Assembly: GCA_031420415.1 (NCBI GenBank)
Contig: JANOMT010000012.1
Location: 62,001-126,000 of the forward strand
Reading direction: 5' to 3'
Length of the DNA: 64,000 nucleotides
DNA from: JANYGA01 sp031420415
GTDB lineage: Bacteria; Vulcanimicrobiota; Vulcanimicrobiia; Vulcanimicrobiales; Vulcanimicrobiaceae
Shown: positions 50,009 through 59,260 of the stretch, piece after piece
How the letters are laid out: each line of letters opens with the position of its first letter
Position numbering within the stretch: the stretch's first letter is position 1
Program-made: the position numbers and the translations under genes
The notes under the pieces: model-generated
Database searches by the model: none
Told to the model about the DNA's origin: nothing
Seen by the model: only the letters and a program-made list of their open reading frames with translations

Positions 50009-50464
50009 CTACGGGGCGGTCAGGCTCATCGATGCGGGGCCGACACCGTTGACTTGGACGACCGTCTCGCCCTTTGCCATCGCGTAGTGCGGCGTTCCCG
50101 ACGGAATCGATGCGTACGAACCCGCCGTAAGCGCGATCATCTTTCCGGCGTCGAACGCCGAGCCGACGCCGACGAGGAGCGTGCCGCTGATGACCGTGAC
50201 GTCCTCGCTGTCACCATGCGTATGCGCGGGGAGCCTCGTCCCATCGGGAATCTTGAGGCGTACCGTATAACGGGCCCCCACCTTAGAGGGATCGCCTGAA
50301 AGCACGGCCATTTTCGTGTCCGCGGGATAGGGCTTCGGTGCGGCGCCGAACGTCGCTGCATCGGCCATGACGATCGTCGGCTCGCCGGCCGCCGTGGCAG
50401 ACGACGCACTCGCTGCGAGCGTACCGACGAAAGATAACATCGCGACGTAGGCGAGGTGTTTCAT
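50009..50464 (-). CDS. Exported cupin-domain protein
   Basis: 151 residues. A signal peptide (KHLAYVAMLSFVGTLAASAS) is followed by a cupin: RLPAHTHGDSEDVTVISGTL has two metal histidines and an acidic residue, and IPSGTPHYAMAKGE has the third His. Periplasmic cupins of this type bind metals or act in detoxification; the substrate is unknown. ATG 50464 with GGAG upstream. It is divergent from the MocR regulator, a likely target of it. Confidence 0.8.
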   Translation of the reverse strand: MKHLAYVAMLSFVGTLAASASSATAAGEPTIVMADAATFGAAPKPYPADTKMAVLSGDPSKVGARYTVRLKIPDGTRLPAHTHGDSEDVTVISGTLLVGVGSAFDAGKMIALTAGSYASIPSGTPHYAMAKGETVVQVNGVGPASMSLTAP

Positions 50465-50526
50465 GAGAGCTCCATCTTCGTAAAAGATGCGATCGCCACG
50501 CGACGCCGTCGCGTTTCGATCGCGAG

Positions 50527-50555
50527 TTGACAGTAGAGCTACCCTACCCCACAAT
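50527..50555 (+). promoter_or_regulatory. Promoter and GACAGT repeats upstream of the MocR-type regulator
   Basis: A perfect TTGACA (50527-50532), 17 bases, CACAAT (50550-50555). GACAGT is found at 50529-50534 and 50572-50577, GACAGA at 50585-50590 and the inverted ACTGT at 50596-50600. These are candidate operator sites for the regulator itself. Confidence 0.55.
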
Positions 50556-50641
50556 CGTTACGGTCGACATAGACAGTTCGAGATGACAGATCCTGACTGT
50601 ACTGGCGAAAAGACGAGGCCACTTTTGTCTGCGAGGGTAGT

Positions 50642-52126
50642 ATGCTTGAGATTGCGATCGAAAGAGACGACCAGCGTCCGTTGGTCGACCAAGTCGTCGA
50701 CGGTATCGCGCGAGCGATCGACGACCGCAGCTTCGTCGGTGGAGCGAAAGTGCCGTCGATTCGTGGCCTTTCGAAAAGCCACGGTCTCAGCCGTTTTACG
50801 GTCGTCGAGGCCTACGATCGTTTAGTAGCGATGGGATATCTCCAACCGCGTCGCGGGGCGGGTTTCTTCGCGGTGACCCGCGAGCCGATTTCACGCGAAA
50901 CGATATCGCAGGGCCCGACGGCGGGGTCGCAACACGCGCAGAACGAGCACCTCGTATGGCTCATTCGGCGCCTACTCAATGCCGACGAGAACCTCTTGCT
51001 CGCGGGAGGCCCATGGCTGCCGAATAGTTGGCTCGAAGAAGCAGGCGTGCGTCGGGTCATCGCCGCGATCGCGCGGCATGAGGGTCCCCACGTCGTCGCT
51101 TACGGAAACCCGTACGGATATACGCCGCTGCGCGAACATCTCGCCTTGGTCCTCGGCGAGATGGGCATCCGCGCGGATATCTCGCAAATCATTCTGACCG
51201 AGAGTACCAGCCACGCCCTCGAACTCATCATTCGCCGACTCCTCGCGCCCGGCGATTGCGCGCTCGTCGATGACCCCGGATATTACAACCTCTTCGGCAA
51301 TTTGCGGCTCAGCAACGTGCGCATGCTAGCCGTTCCGCGGACCTCCGAGGGACCCGACGTCGAGAGCCTCGAACGCCTCGCCGCCCAGCACCGCCCGAAA
51401 GTCTACTTCACACAATCCGTCATGCAAAATCCGACGAACACCGACATGAGCTCGCACGTGAGCTTCAAGGTTCTACAGATCGCCGAACGCTACGGGTTCC
51501 GCGTCGTCGAAGACGACATTTTCGCCGATCTCCAGGCAACGCCGACGCCGCGACTCGCCGCGTTCGACCAACTCGAACGTGTCATCTATACGCGCAGTTT
51601 CTCGAAGACGCTCTCGGGCAGTCTGCGCATGGGCTTCATCGCGTGCTCGGCCGGTCTCGCGACCGATCTCGCCGACGTCAAGATGCTCACGAGCATCACG
51701 AGTTCCCAATTCGTCGAACGCGTCGTTTATGCGATGCTCACCGAAGGGCACTACCGAAAATATCTCACGCGGCTCCAGCAGCGCCTCGATGTAGCGCGTA
51801 GCAACCTTTGCAGGACGTTCGAACGAAGCGGCGTCGAAATTTTCGGGAATCCACGGGCGGGAATGTTCGTTTGGGCGCGGTTTCCAAACATCGAGGATTC
51901 CGCGCAACTGGCGAAGCGCGCCTCGAGTGAGAGCATCCTGCTCGCGCCGGGCACCATCTTCCGTCCGCATCTCGATGCCTCGCCTTGGATGCGCTTTAAC
52001 GTCGCCGTTTGCGACGATTCGCGCTTCGAAGATTGGGTGGTACGCACGGCGGCGTCGTCGACAACCGCCGAAGCGGACGCGAACGGGACCGTTCGCACGA
52101 GTCCCGTTCGCGGAGTAGCTCTTTAG
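50642..52126 (+). CDS. MocR/PdxR-type GntR regulator with aminotransferase-like domain
   Basis: 494 residues. The N-terminal wHTH (~1-75) has VPSIRGLSKSHGLSRFTVVE and AYDRLVAMGYLQPRRGAGFF. The PLP-dependent fold-type I domain follows: SHALELIIRRLLAPGDCALV, DDPGYYNL, the schiff-base Lys in YTRSFSKTLSGSLRMGF, and NPRAGMFVWARF. It represses or activates in response to a PLP-dependent ligand. It is divergent from the exported cupin gene and likely regulates it. The stop overlaps that of ftsZ. Confidence 0.92.
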   Translation: MLEIAIERDDQRPLVDQVVDGIARAIDDRSFVGGAKVPSIRGLSKSHGLSRFTVVEAYDRLVAMGYLQPRRGAGFFAVTREPISRETISQGPTAGSQHAQNEHLVWLIRRLLNADENLLLAGGPWLPNSWLEEAGVRRVIAAIARHEGPHVVAYGNPYGYTPLREHLALVLGEMGIRADISQIILTESTSHALELIIRRLLAPGDCALVDDPGYYNLFGNLRLSNVRMLAVPRTSEGPDVESLERLAAQHRPKVYFTQSVMQNPTNTDMSSHVSFKVLQIAERYGFRVVEDDIFADLQATPTPRLAAFDQLERVIYTRSFSKTLSGSLRMGFIACSAGLATDLADVKMLTSITSSQFVERVVYAMLTEGHYRKYLTRLQQRLDVARSNLCRTFERSGVEIFGNPRAGMFVWARFPNIEDSAQLAKRASSESILLAPGTIFRPHLDASPWMRFNVAVCDDSRFEDWVVRTAASSTTAEADANGTVRTSPVRGVAL

Positions 52127-53193
52127 CTACGGTAACGCAAGAACGCCGGGACTTCGATGTCGTCCATGTTGACGGGCGCGACTTTTTCGAATTTCGGTTC
52201 GAACGAGAAGGCCGATGCGGAGGGATCGTACGCGCGGCGCGCACCGAAACCGGCGGCAAGCACCGTGATGCGGACTTTCTCTTTCATCGTGGGATCGATC
52301 GAAGCCCCGAAGATGATCTGCGCGTCGGAATCGACGGCACGCGCGATCATTTCGGCAGCCTCGTTGACCTCGTACATCGCAAGATCGGGTCCGCCCGTAA
52401 TGTTGAAGATCACCCCGCGCGCGCCTTCGATCGTCGTCTCGAGCAGCGGCGATGCGATTGCTTTTTGAGCGGCGTCAGCGGCACGATGCTCGCCCGTGCC
52501 TTCGCCGATCCCCATCATCGCCGAACCCGCGTCGCTGAGAATGGTCTTCACGTCGGCAAAATCGAGATTGATGAGGCCGGGCTGCGTGATGAGATCGGTG
52601 ATCCCTTGAATGCCCTGGCGCAAAACGTCGTCGGCGTAGGAAAACGCCTCTTGGAGCGGCGTGCGCTTCTCGATCATCTGAAGGATACGCTCGTTTGGAA
52701 TCGTGATCAGCGTATCGACCTTTTGTTCGAGATCGGCGATACCGCGTTCCGCGAGCAGCATACGCTTGCGGCCTTCAAACGAAAACGGCTTCGTGACGAC
52801 GGCGACGGTTAGCGCACCGGATTCGCGTGCGAGCTCCGCGATGATCGGTGCGGCGCCCGTGCCCGTGCCGCCGCCCATACCGGCCGTGATGAAAACGAGA
52901 TCGGCGCCGTCGAGGATCATCGCGAGATCTTCGCGCGACTCTTCGGCGGCTTCGCGGCCGGTCTCGGGATTCGAGCCCGCGCCGAGACCGCGCGTCTTGC
53001 CGACACCGATGTGCACGGTATTCGACGTCTTCACATTGCGCAGCGCCTGAACGTCGGTATTGACCGCGTAGAAGTCGACATTCGAGAGCCCGGCTTCGAT
53101 CATCCGGTTGATGGCGTTGCAGCCACCGCCGCCGATGCCGACGACTTTGATCGTGGCGGTTTGTTCGGGATTGTAACGTTTAGATTCGGCCAT
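52123..53193 (-). CDS. ftsZ: Cell division protein FtsZ
   Basis: Tubulin-like GTPase forming the division ring. 356 residues. IKVVGIGGGGCNAINRMIEA starts the GTP-binding domain, GMGGGTGTGAAPIIAELA is the tubulin signature G-box, and NLDFADVKTILSDAGSAMMG gives the T7 loop aspartates. The C-terminal conserved peptide reads DDIEVPAFLRY, a slightly altered FtsA/ZipA-binding tail. ATG 53193 with GGAGG upstream. It is the last gene of the run from dnaE. Confidence 0.97.
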   Translation of the reverse strand: MAESKRYNPEQTATIKVVGIGGGGCNAINRMIEAGLSNVDFYAVNTDVQALRNVKTSNTVHIGVGKTRGLGAGSNPETGREAAEESREDLAMILDGADLVFITAGMGGGTGTGAAPIIAELARESGALTVAVVTKPFSFEGRKRMLLAERGIADLEQKVDTLITIPNERILQMIEKRTPLQEAFSYADDVLRQGIQGITDLITQPGLINLDFADVKTILSDAGSAMMGIGEGTGEHRAADAAQKAIASPLLETTIEGARGVIFNITGGPDLAMYEVNEAAEMIARAVDSDAQIIFGASIDPTMKEKVRITVLAAGFGARRAYDPSASAFSFEPKFEKVAPVNMDDIEVPAFLRYRS

Positions 53194-53225
53194 CGATGCC
53201 TCCGCAAAAAGTGAGAGTTGGGCTG

Positions 53226-54431
53226 CTAGTTCCAGAGGTCGCCGAACCACGCGGCGATGCCACTGAGGGGGCCGCGCGATTTTCCGGCATGCCAGATCGC
53301 GCCGTCGCTTTTGGGTCCGAAGAGCACGAGACCGACGGCGGTCGCGAACTCGGGCTGTTTCACGGCGTCGGTCAGTCCACCGACCGCGGTCGGCACGCCG
53401 ATCCGTGCGGGTAGGCCAAAAAATTCCGAAGCCGCTTGCTCGATACCACGAAGATGTGCGCCGCCACCCGTGATGACGACTTCGGCGAGCATGACGTCGC
53501 GCGGCAACGTCGCGAGTTGCGTCTTCGCCATGCGGAAGATTTCGTGCAGTCGCGGCGCGACGATCGCGCGCAGTTGGACGCGCGAGACCGTCATCGTCGT
53601 GCGACCATCGAGCGTCTTCACGGGGAAATCGTCCCCCGACGGTTCGTTTATCGCTGAAGCGATCGTGCGTTTGATGATCTCGGCCTCGGCAAACGTCGTC
53701 TTGAGGCCGAGGGCGATGTCGTTGGTGAGGCTATTGCCGCCGACGGGAATCGTCGACGTGTGGAGCGCGCCGCCGCCGGAATAGACGGCGAGATCGGTCG
53801 TACCGCCACCGATATCGAGTAACACGACGCCGACGTGCTTCTCTTCGGCGAGCAGCGTCGCAGCCGACGATGCGAGCGGTTCGAAGACGATCCCCGCGGG
53901 CTCGAGTCCCGCGCGATGCACGCATTTGAGGACGTTCGTGATGAACGTGTTGCCGCCCGTGATGATGTGCGTGTCGACTTCGAGTCGCGCACCGCTCATG
54001 CCGATGGGATCGGTGATGCCGTCATGACCGTCCACCGTAAAGTGACGCGGAAGCGTATGGATGATCTGACGATCGTTCCCGACGTTGATCAGCTTGGAGG
54101 CTTCGACGACCCGGCGAACGTCGTTGCGTGCGACTTCCCGATCTTCACCCGTAATGGCGACGACGCCACGATTATTTGTGCTCTGCACGTGCTCGCCGGT
54201 GACGCCGACGTAAACGTGGCTGATGTGCACGCCCGCCATGCGTTCGGCTTTTTCCGTTGCCGCTTCGATGGAACGGACCGTCTCCTCGAGATCGGTAATC
54301 ACACCCTTGCGGAGCCCCGAACACGGCGCCTCGCCGACGCCGATGATATCGAGTCCGGCCGAGGACGCCGTCGCCACAACCGCGCAGGTCTTCGTCGTAC
54401 CGATATCGAGCCCGACGATCGTGGAGCGCAT
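53226..54431 (-). CDS. ftsA: Cell division protein FtsA
   Basis: Actin-like ATPase that anchors FtsZ to the membrane. 401 residues. VGLDIGTTKTCAVVA (phosphate 1), VVLLDIGGGTTDLAVYSGG (phosphate 2), VVITGGGAHLRGIEQAA (adenosine motif), and a C-terminal amphipathic helix (LSGIAAWFGDLW) for membrane binding. The start is taken as ATG 54431; a TTG at 54446 is possible. It is separated from ftsQ by a 146-base gap that may hold an internal promoter (ACACAATATAG and CCACAATATG are two repeats there). Confidence 0.93.
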   Translation of the reverse strand: MRSTIVGLDIGTTKTCAVVATASSAGLDIIGVGEAPCSGLRKGVITDLEETVRSIEAATEKAERMAGVHISHVYVGVTGEHVQSTNNRGVVAITGEDREVARNDVRRVVEASKLINVGNDRQIIHTLPRHFTVDGHDGITDPIGMSGARLEVDTHIITGGNTFITNVLKCVHRAGLEPAGIVFEPLASSAATLLAEEKHVGVVLLDIGGGTTDLAVYSGGGALHTSTIPVGGNSLTNDIALGLKTTFAEAEIIKRTIASAINEPSGDDFPVKTLDGRTTMTVSRVQLRAIVAPRLHEIFRMAKTQLATLPRDVMLAEVVITGGGAHLRGIEQAASEFFGLPARIGVPTAVGGLTDAVKQPEFATAVGLVLFGPKSDGAIWHAGKSRGPLSGIAAWFGDLWN

Positions 54432-54577
54432 GGCGTTCTTGCTCAAATACCAACCCCGAAAATAAAACTCTCCGAATCGCTTAGATGGTCCGGCATCCCC
54501 TACATATTGTGGTCGCCGTTCACAGTTCCTTGTCTATATTGTGTTCATTCGGTGTGTATGACCGTGGAAAAAGTGAT

Positions 54578-55327
54578 CTACCGGTACTCGACGACCGGCG
54601 TTGCCGGAGCGCGGAGGTCGACGGCGCGCACCTTCGTCGAACGCGCACCGAGCTGGGCCAGGATCGGACCGATGAGGCGCTGCTTCGTGCCGAGATCGCC
54701 TTCGTCGCCGAAACGAATCGTGATGCCATCGTGCAGGGTCGCCTCAAGCGCGCCAAAGCGATCGTGCTTGAGATCGGCAAACCGGTCACCTGCGGCGCCG
54801 AGCACGCGCGCGTCTTTTTGCAAGCGCGCGAGCTCGTCGTCATGTGAAAACGTGCCGGGCGTTGTCGAGAGTTCGCTGCGGAGATCGTAGGTGAGCGACA
54901 TTCCGCGCGCGCACCCCGTCTCGAGAATGCGCAAATCGCGATCGATCGTGACGTCGGTCCCGACGGTATCACGCACGCATGCTTCGGGACGGCGCTCGTC
55001 GATTTCGATCCACACGTTTGCGAGCGGTCGCCGATGGATGCGCGCGATCGCAACGTAGGGAATCGCGGCGATGCGTCGCTCGATCGCGCCGCGGTCCTGG
55101 AGCCAAATATTGACCGACGGATCGATCGCAGCACGCGCGACGACGTCGCTTTTCGCGACGTGTACGAGCCCCGTCACGGTGAGATCGTGAACGTGAAATG
55201 CCGGGAGCGTCGCGAGCCGCCACATCCCGAGAACGACGACGATGCCCGTAACGGCAAAGACGATCCAATACGTTCGCGCGCGGTCGACGAGCGAGCGTTT
55301 ACGTCGTCGTTGCCGTGGACGATGCAA
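54578..55327 (-). CDS. ftsQ: Cell division protein FtsQ/DivIB (POTRA domain)
   Basis: 249 residues. A basic N-terminus, one membrane helix (YWIVFAVTGIVVVLGMWRL), then a POTRA domain (FHVHDLTVTGLVHVAKSDVV, IAAIPYVAIARIHRRPLANV) and a beta domain ending in STKVRAVDLRAPATPVVEY. Homology to FtsQ is at the fold/motif level and by position before ftsA. The TTG at 55327 is used. It lies three bases after the HAD gene stop; the FtsQ upstream genes of other bacteria (murB, murC, ddl) are absent. Confidence 0.85.
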   Translation of the reverse strand: MHRPRQRRRKRSLVDRARTYWIVFAVTGIVVVLGMWRLATLPAFHVHDLTVTGLVHVAKSDVVARAAIDPSVNIWLQDRGAIERRIAAIPYVAIARIHRRPLANVWIEIDERRPEACVRDTVGTDVTIDRDLRILETGCARGMSLTYDLRSELSTTPGTFSHDDELARLQKDARVLGAAGDRFADLKHDRFGALEATLHDGITIRFGDEGDLGTKQRLIGPILAQLGARSTKVRAVDLRAPATPVVEYR

Positions 55328-55330
55328 CGA

Positions 55331-56143
55331 TTACGTCTGTGACGCGACGAGTACGTAGCGATCGATCGCCTCCGCAACGCCGTCGTGGTGGACGTCGCCC
55401 ACGACCGCATCGGCAAGTGCTTTGAGTTCGGCCGGCGCCGACCCCATGGCGATCGCAAATCCGGCGGCTTCGAGGAAGGGGAGATCGTTGTACGAATCGC
55501 CGACCGCCATCACGCGATCCATCGGGATGCCGTAGCGCTCGGCGATGATTCTTACCGCCGCGCCCTTGTTGCACGACGGATTGAGCATCTCGACGAATTC
55601 GGGATTCGATCGCGTGACGTATGCGCTCGTGCCGAGCTCGCGATTGAGGATGTCGTAGCCGCCCGCCGCGCGCGCGGGGTCGGTGACGAGATTTACTTTG
55701 GTACTATCGTGTCCTGCGAAGGCGTCGAGGAGCGACGGGACGACCTGCGCTTCGGTCCCGGACGTGCGTTCGTAGAGTTCCGCATACGCGTTGTATTCTT
55801 CGACGAAGAATTTATCGTCGCGATAGAACTGGACGTGAAAGCCGAGGGGTTTGGCGATCTCGTAGATCTTGCGGGCCACGGCGTTGGGAAGGGCGATTTC
55901 GCGTTCGAAGACGCCGCTCTGCGCGTCGGCGATCACCGCGCCTTGATAGCAGACGATCGGGCCTTCGAGCCCGAGTTCGAGCACGATCGGCCGCGCGCCG
56001 ACGTACATGCGACCCGTCACGATCGTGACGCGAATACCCGCTGCGAGCACGCGCTTCACGGCCGCGATGACGGCCGGTCGCACGGCTTCGCGCGGTTCGA
56101 TCACGGTGCCGTCGAGATCGAGGGCGAGCATGAGCGGTATCAA
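55331..56143 (-). CDS. Cof-type HAD-IIB family hydrolase
   Basis: 270 residues. Motif I ALDLDGTVIEPREAV, motif II VTIVTGRMYVGA, a type IIB cap, the lysine in NKGAAVRII, and motif IV VMAVGDSYNDLPFLEAAGFAI. Members are sugar-phosphate or flavin phosphatases; placed after hisD, one could imagine a histidinol-phosphate phosphatase, but the family makes that weak. The TTG at 56143 overlaps the hisD stop (TTGA) with GAGGAG eight bases before. Confidence 0.9.
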   Translation of the reverse strand: MIPLMLALDLDGTVIEPREAVRPAVIAAVKRVLAAGIRVTIVTGRMYVGARPIVLELGLEGPIVCYQGAVIADAQSGVFEREIALPNAVARKIYEIAKPLGFHVQFYRDDKFFVEEYNAYAELYERTSGTEAQVVPSLLDAFAGHDSTKVNLVTDPARAAGGYDILNRELGTSAYVTRSNPEFVEMLNPSCNKGAAVRIIAERYGIPMDRVMAVGDSYNDLPFLEAAGFAIAMGSAPAELKALADAVVGDVHHDGVAEAIDRYVLVASQT

Positions 56144-57444
56144 GATCCTTGCTCCTCGCGCAAGAGCGCGGTACGTGCGTGTGCGGGGAGACCTTCGAAA
56201 TTTGCAAGTGCGGCGAGCGTCCGCGCATCGGATTGCATGCGCGTCCGACTGTTCTCCACGAGCGACATCGTGCGCACGAAATCGGCCAGATGGAGCCCGG
56301 ACGAAAAGCGCCCGGCGCCCGATGTCGGAAGGACGTGGTTGCTCCCGGCGATGTAGTCGCCCGCAGCAACGGGCGTATCGTTACCGATGAAAAGAGCGCC
56401 CGCGCGTTTGATCTCGGGCACGAGTTCCATCGGATTTTTCGTCTGAATCGAGAGATGCTCGGGCGCGAAACGATCGATCACGTCGAGCACCTCCGCGCGA
56501 TTCCGCGCGTGTACGAGGAAGGTCCGGCCCTCGAGAACGCGCGAGACGATCTCTCCGCGTCCACACATCGTGGCGAACTCGCCGTCGAGCAGGTCGGCGA
56601 CCGCTTCGAGCAGCGCACGGTCTTCCGAGACGGCCGCGACGCGCGCGAGCGGATCGTGCTCGGCTTGCGCGATGAGTTCGCCCGCAACGAACTCCGGTCG
56701 CGAAGTCGCATCGGCGACGACGAGGACTTCCGAGGGGCCCGCGAGCCCGTCGATGCCGCACATCCCGAAGACTTGGCGTTTGGCTTCGGTGACCCAGACG
56801 TTGCCCGGGCCGACGATCTTATCGACTTTTGCGATCGTCGCGGTACCGTACGCGAGTGCCGCGACCGCTTGCGCGCCACCGCACGCATAGAGTTCGTCGA
56901 CGCCCGTGAGCGCGCAGGCGAAGAGAATCGCGGGGTCGATCGAGCCGTCTTTTTTCGGCGGCGTCGTGACGACGACGCGCGCGACACCCGCGATCTTCGC
57001 CGGAACGACCGTCATGAGCACGGAGGACGGGAGCGTGGCCGTGCCGCCCGGCACGTAACAGCCGACCGCACCGAGCGGCCTCACGAGAAGCGCGCTCAGG
57101 GTCCCGTCGGGATCGCGATGCGTGATATCGGGTTGGATCTGGCGTTCGTGAAAGGCCGCGACGCGATCGCGCGCGAGTCGCAACCCGGCCGCGATTTCGG
57201 CCGGCACGAACGATTCGGCTTCCGCGATGCTCGGGACGCGAACGCGAAGCGTCGCGATCGCGGCGCCGGGGAAATCGAATTTTTGGGTGTAGGCGATTAC
57301 GGCATCATCGCCGTGCGCGCGCACTTGAGCGAGCATGGCGGCCACCGTCGCTTGCGTCTGGAGATCGGGATCCCACCCGGAGGCGTAGAGTCCGGCGAGG
57401 GCCTCTTCGTCGTGCGCGTCGACGATCGCGCGGCCCGTCATCAT
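56140..57444 (-). CDS. hisD: Histidinol dehydrogenase
   Basis: Two-step NAD-dependent oxidation of histidinol to histidine. 434 residues. GCYVPGGTATLPSSVLMTVVP, YACGGAQAVAALAYGTATI, VDKIVGPGNVWVTEAKRQVFG, AGPSEVLVVAD, and FAPEHLSIQTK with the catalytic Glu/His. Zinc ligands lie in QAEHDPLA and the C-terminal region HLADFVRTMS. The ATG overlaps the hisG stop (ATGA). Confidence 0.96.
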   Translation of the reverse strand: MMTGRAIVDAHDEEALAGLYASGWDPDLQTQATVAAMLAQVRAHGDDAVIAYTQKFDFPGAAIATLRVRVPSIAEAESFVPAEIAAGLRLARDRVAAFHERQIQPDITHRDPDGTLSALLVRPLGAVGCYVPGGTATLPSSVLMTVVPAKIAGVARVVVTTPPKKDGSIDPAILFACALTGVDELYACGGAQAVAALAYGTATIAKVDKIVGPGNVWVTEAKRQVFGMCGIDGLAGPSEVLVVADATSRPEFVAGELIAQAEHDPLARVAAVSEDRALLEAVADLLDGEFATMCGRGEIVSRVLEGRTFLVHARNRAEVLDVIDRFAPEHLSIQTKNPMELVPEIKRAGALFIGNDTPVAAGDYIAGSNHVLPTSGAGRFSSGLHLADFVRTMSLVENSRTRMQSDARTLAALANFEGLPAHARTALLREEQGS

Positions 57445-58088
57445 GCGGGCACCCGCGGATCCAGACGTGCGAGCAACGCCGTAATTGCGTCGTACTTCGC
57501 GCGGAAGCGGATGGGATTGACCACGAAGCGCGCGGTCGCGCGGCCGATTTCATTCACCACGACCAAGTCGTGTTCGCGTAGCGTATTTCCCGTCGCGACG
57601 AGGTCGACGATGAGATCGGAGAGCCCGACGATCGGCGCGAGTTCGACCGAGCCGTGGAGTTTGATGAGCTGCACGGGAAGGTCGCGTTCGGCGAAAAACG
57701 TCTCGGCACTCTTTTCGAATTTGGTCGCCACGCGCAAGAATGTTGGCAACTGCGCACCCTCGTGATACCGATCTTCGCGCCGTGCGGCGACGACGAGCCG
57801 ACACGCGCCGAATTCGAGATCGGCGAGTTCGCAGACGCTGCGCTCGGTCTCCCAGAGCACATCGGCGCCGACGATCCCGCAATCCGCGGCACCGAATTCG
57901 ACGTAGGCCGGAACGTCGGTCGGGCGCAGGAAGACGACGCGCGTCCCGTCGCTTGTTTCGACGGTGAGTTTACGGCCGGGATCGAGAGGAACGTCGATGC
58001 CCGCGGCACGCAAGCGTGTAGCCGAATCGTCGTAAAGCGCGCCTTTGGGGATGGCGATCGTGAGACCGCCGCTCGGTCCGAGTTTCAC
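57441..58088 (-). CDS. hisG: ATP phosphoribosyltransferase, short form
   Basis: Catalyses the first step of histidine synthesis. 215 residues, the short (HisGS) form lacking the C-terminal ACT-like regulatory domain. LTIAIPKGALYDDSATRL, FLRPTDVPAYVEFGAADCGI, VGADVLWE, and DLIVDLVATGNTLREHDL (PRPP loop). The short form needs HisZ, which is encoded directly upstream. The GTG at 58088 overlaps the hisZ stop as GTGA. Confidence 0.96.
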   Translation of the reverse strand: MKLGPSGGLTIAIPKGALYDDSATRLRAAGIDVPLDPGRKLTVETSDGTRVVFLRPTDVPAYVEFGAADCGIVGADVLWETERSVCELADLEFGACRLVVAARREDRYHEGAQLPTFLRVATKFEKSAETFFAERDLPVQLIKLHGSVELAPIVGLSDLIVDLVATGNTLREHDLVVVNEIGRATARFVVNPIRFRAKYDAITALLARLDPRVPA

Positions 58089-59260
58089 GCGGGTACCTCG
58101 AGTTCGCGGACGTGACCGTCCGACGCAATGACGACGCGCGGGATATGTTGGCGCCGCGCCTCGGCGAGTAATTCGCTCTCCGTGAGACGCTCGAAGTCGA
58201 TCCGCACGATCCGCCCGGCCGCTCGTTCACGCGCCGCAACGACATCGGAGCCGCTCACGAGCACGTCGATCGCGGGGGCATCGCCGAATGCGGAGTGGCG
58301 ACGTTCGAGCGCGATGAGAATGCGTTCGACCGCAAGGGACCAGCCGACGGCACCCGCAGCAAAGCCAAAACTTGGCAGGAGCGCGTCGTACCGCCCGCCG
58401 CCGCAGAGCGCGAAACCGACGTCGTTGACGAAGCCTTCGAAAATGAAACCCGTATAATACGTGATGTCGCGTAAGAGCGCGCAATCGACGTCGATACGCG
58501 CCGCGAAGCCCAGTTCGTCCGCGCGTGCAAGCAACGTGCGTAACCGCTCGATCCCCGCGAAGCCCGCATCGGTGCGACAGAGCGCCGCCGCACTCGCGAG
58601 CACGTTCGCGCGACCGCGCGTCATCGCGAGTTCGACGATCGCATCGACGTCGCGCAAGCTCCCGCTGCCCGCGAGATGTTGGCGCAGCTCCACGATGTTA
58701 CGTCCCGACATCAACGTCTTGGCACGTGCGACGGCGTGCGGTGCGAGCTCGAGGCCCGCGAGGACGCCGTCGACGATCGCGCCGTGGTTGATATCGAAGT
58801 GCGTATCGCCGAGCCCGAGTGCGTCCATCGCTTCGATGGCGGTAAAGAGCGATTCGGCATCGGCGTCGACCGAATCGGGCCCGATGAGTTCGATGCCGGC
58901 TGTCGTGAATTCGCGCAGGCGTCCTTCTTGCACGTCTTCGTAGCGATACGCGGGTGCGACGTACGAGAGCCGTAAGGGCAACGGTGCTTCGCGCATGCGC
59001 GTCGAGACGAGCCGTGCGACGGGCGTCGTCATCTCCGGCCGCAGCGCGCACTGCGTGCCCGTCTTATCGGCGAAGAGAAAGAGCTTGGTAGCGATCGTCT
59101 CACCGAGGCCGGCTTCGAGGGCGTCGAACCGCTCGAAATTCGGCGTCTGCACTTCGTTGTATGCCCAGCGTTCGAAGACGCCGCGCAAGACGTGTTCGAC
59201 TGCGCGCTTGCGCCGCAATTCCGCGGGCAACCAGTCGCGCGTTCCCGTCGGTAGGCGCAT
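58085..59260 (-). CDS. hisZ: ATP phosphoribosyltransferase regulatory subunit HisZ
   Basis: 391 residues, histidyl-tRNA synthetase-like but without aminoacylation role. GTRDWLPAELRRKRAVEHVL, then motif 2-like PLRLSYVAPAYRYEDVQEGR, EFTTAGIELIG, and GGGRYDALLPSFGFAAGAVGWS motif 3. The C-terminal part is shortened relative to HisRS. Pairing with the short HisG makes HisZ rather than HisRS the right call. ATG 59260 overlaps the dnaE stop (TGATG). Confidence 0.92.
   Translation of the reverse strand: MRLPTGTRDWLPAELRRKRAVEHVLRGVFERWAYNEVQTPNFERFDALEAGLGETIATKLFLFADKTGTQCALRPEMTTPVARLVSTRMREAPLPLRLSYVAPAYRYEDVQEGRLREFTTAGIELIGPDSVDADAESLFTAIEAMDALGLGDTHFDINHGAIVDGVLAGLELAPHAVARAKTLMSGRNIVELRQHLAGSGSLRDVDAIVELAMTRGRANVLASAAALCRTDAGFAGIERLRTLLARADELGFAARIDVDCALLRDITYYTGFIFEGFVNDVGFALCGGGRYDALLPSFGFAAGAVGWSLAVERILIALERRHSAFGDAPAIDVLVSGSDVVAARERAAGRIVRIDFERLTESELLAEARRQHIPRVVIASDGHVRELEVPA

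Noticed and set aside
54432..54577. NrdR-like sites in the ftsQ-ftsA gap
   Set aside because: Two ACAATAT repeats are present but only first halves match the 16-base palindrome.
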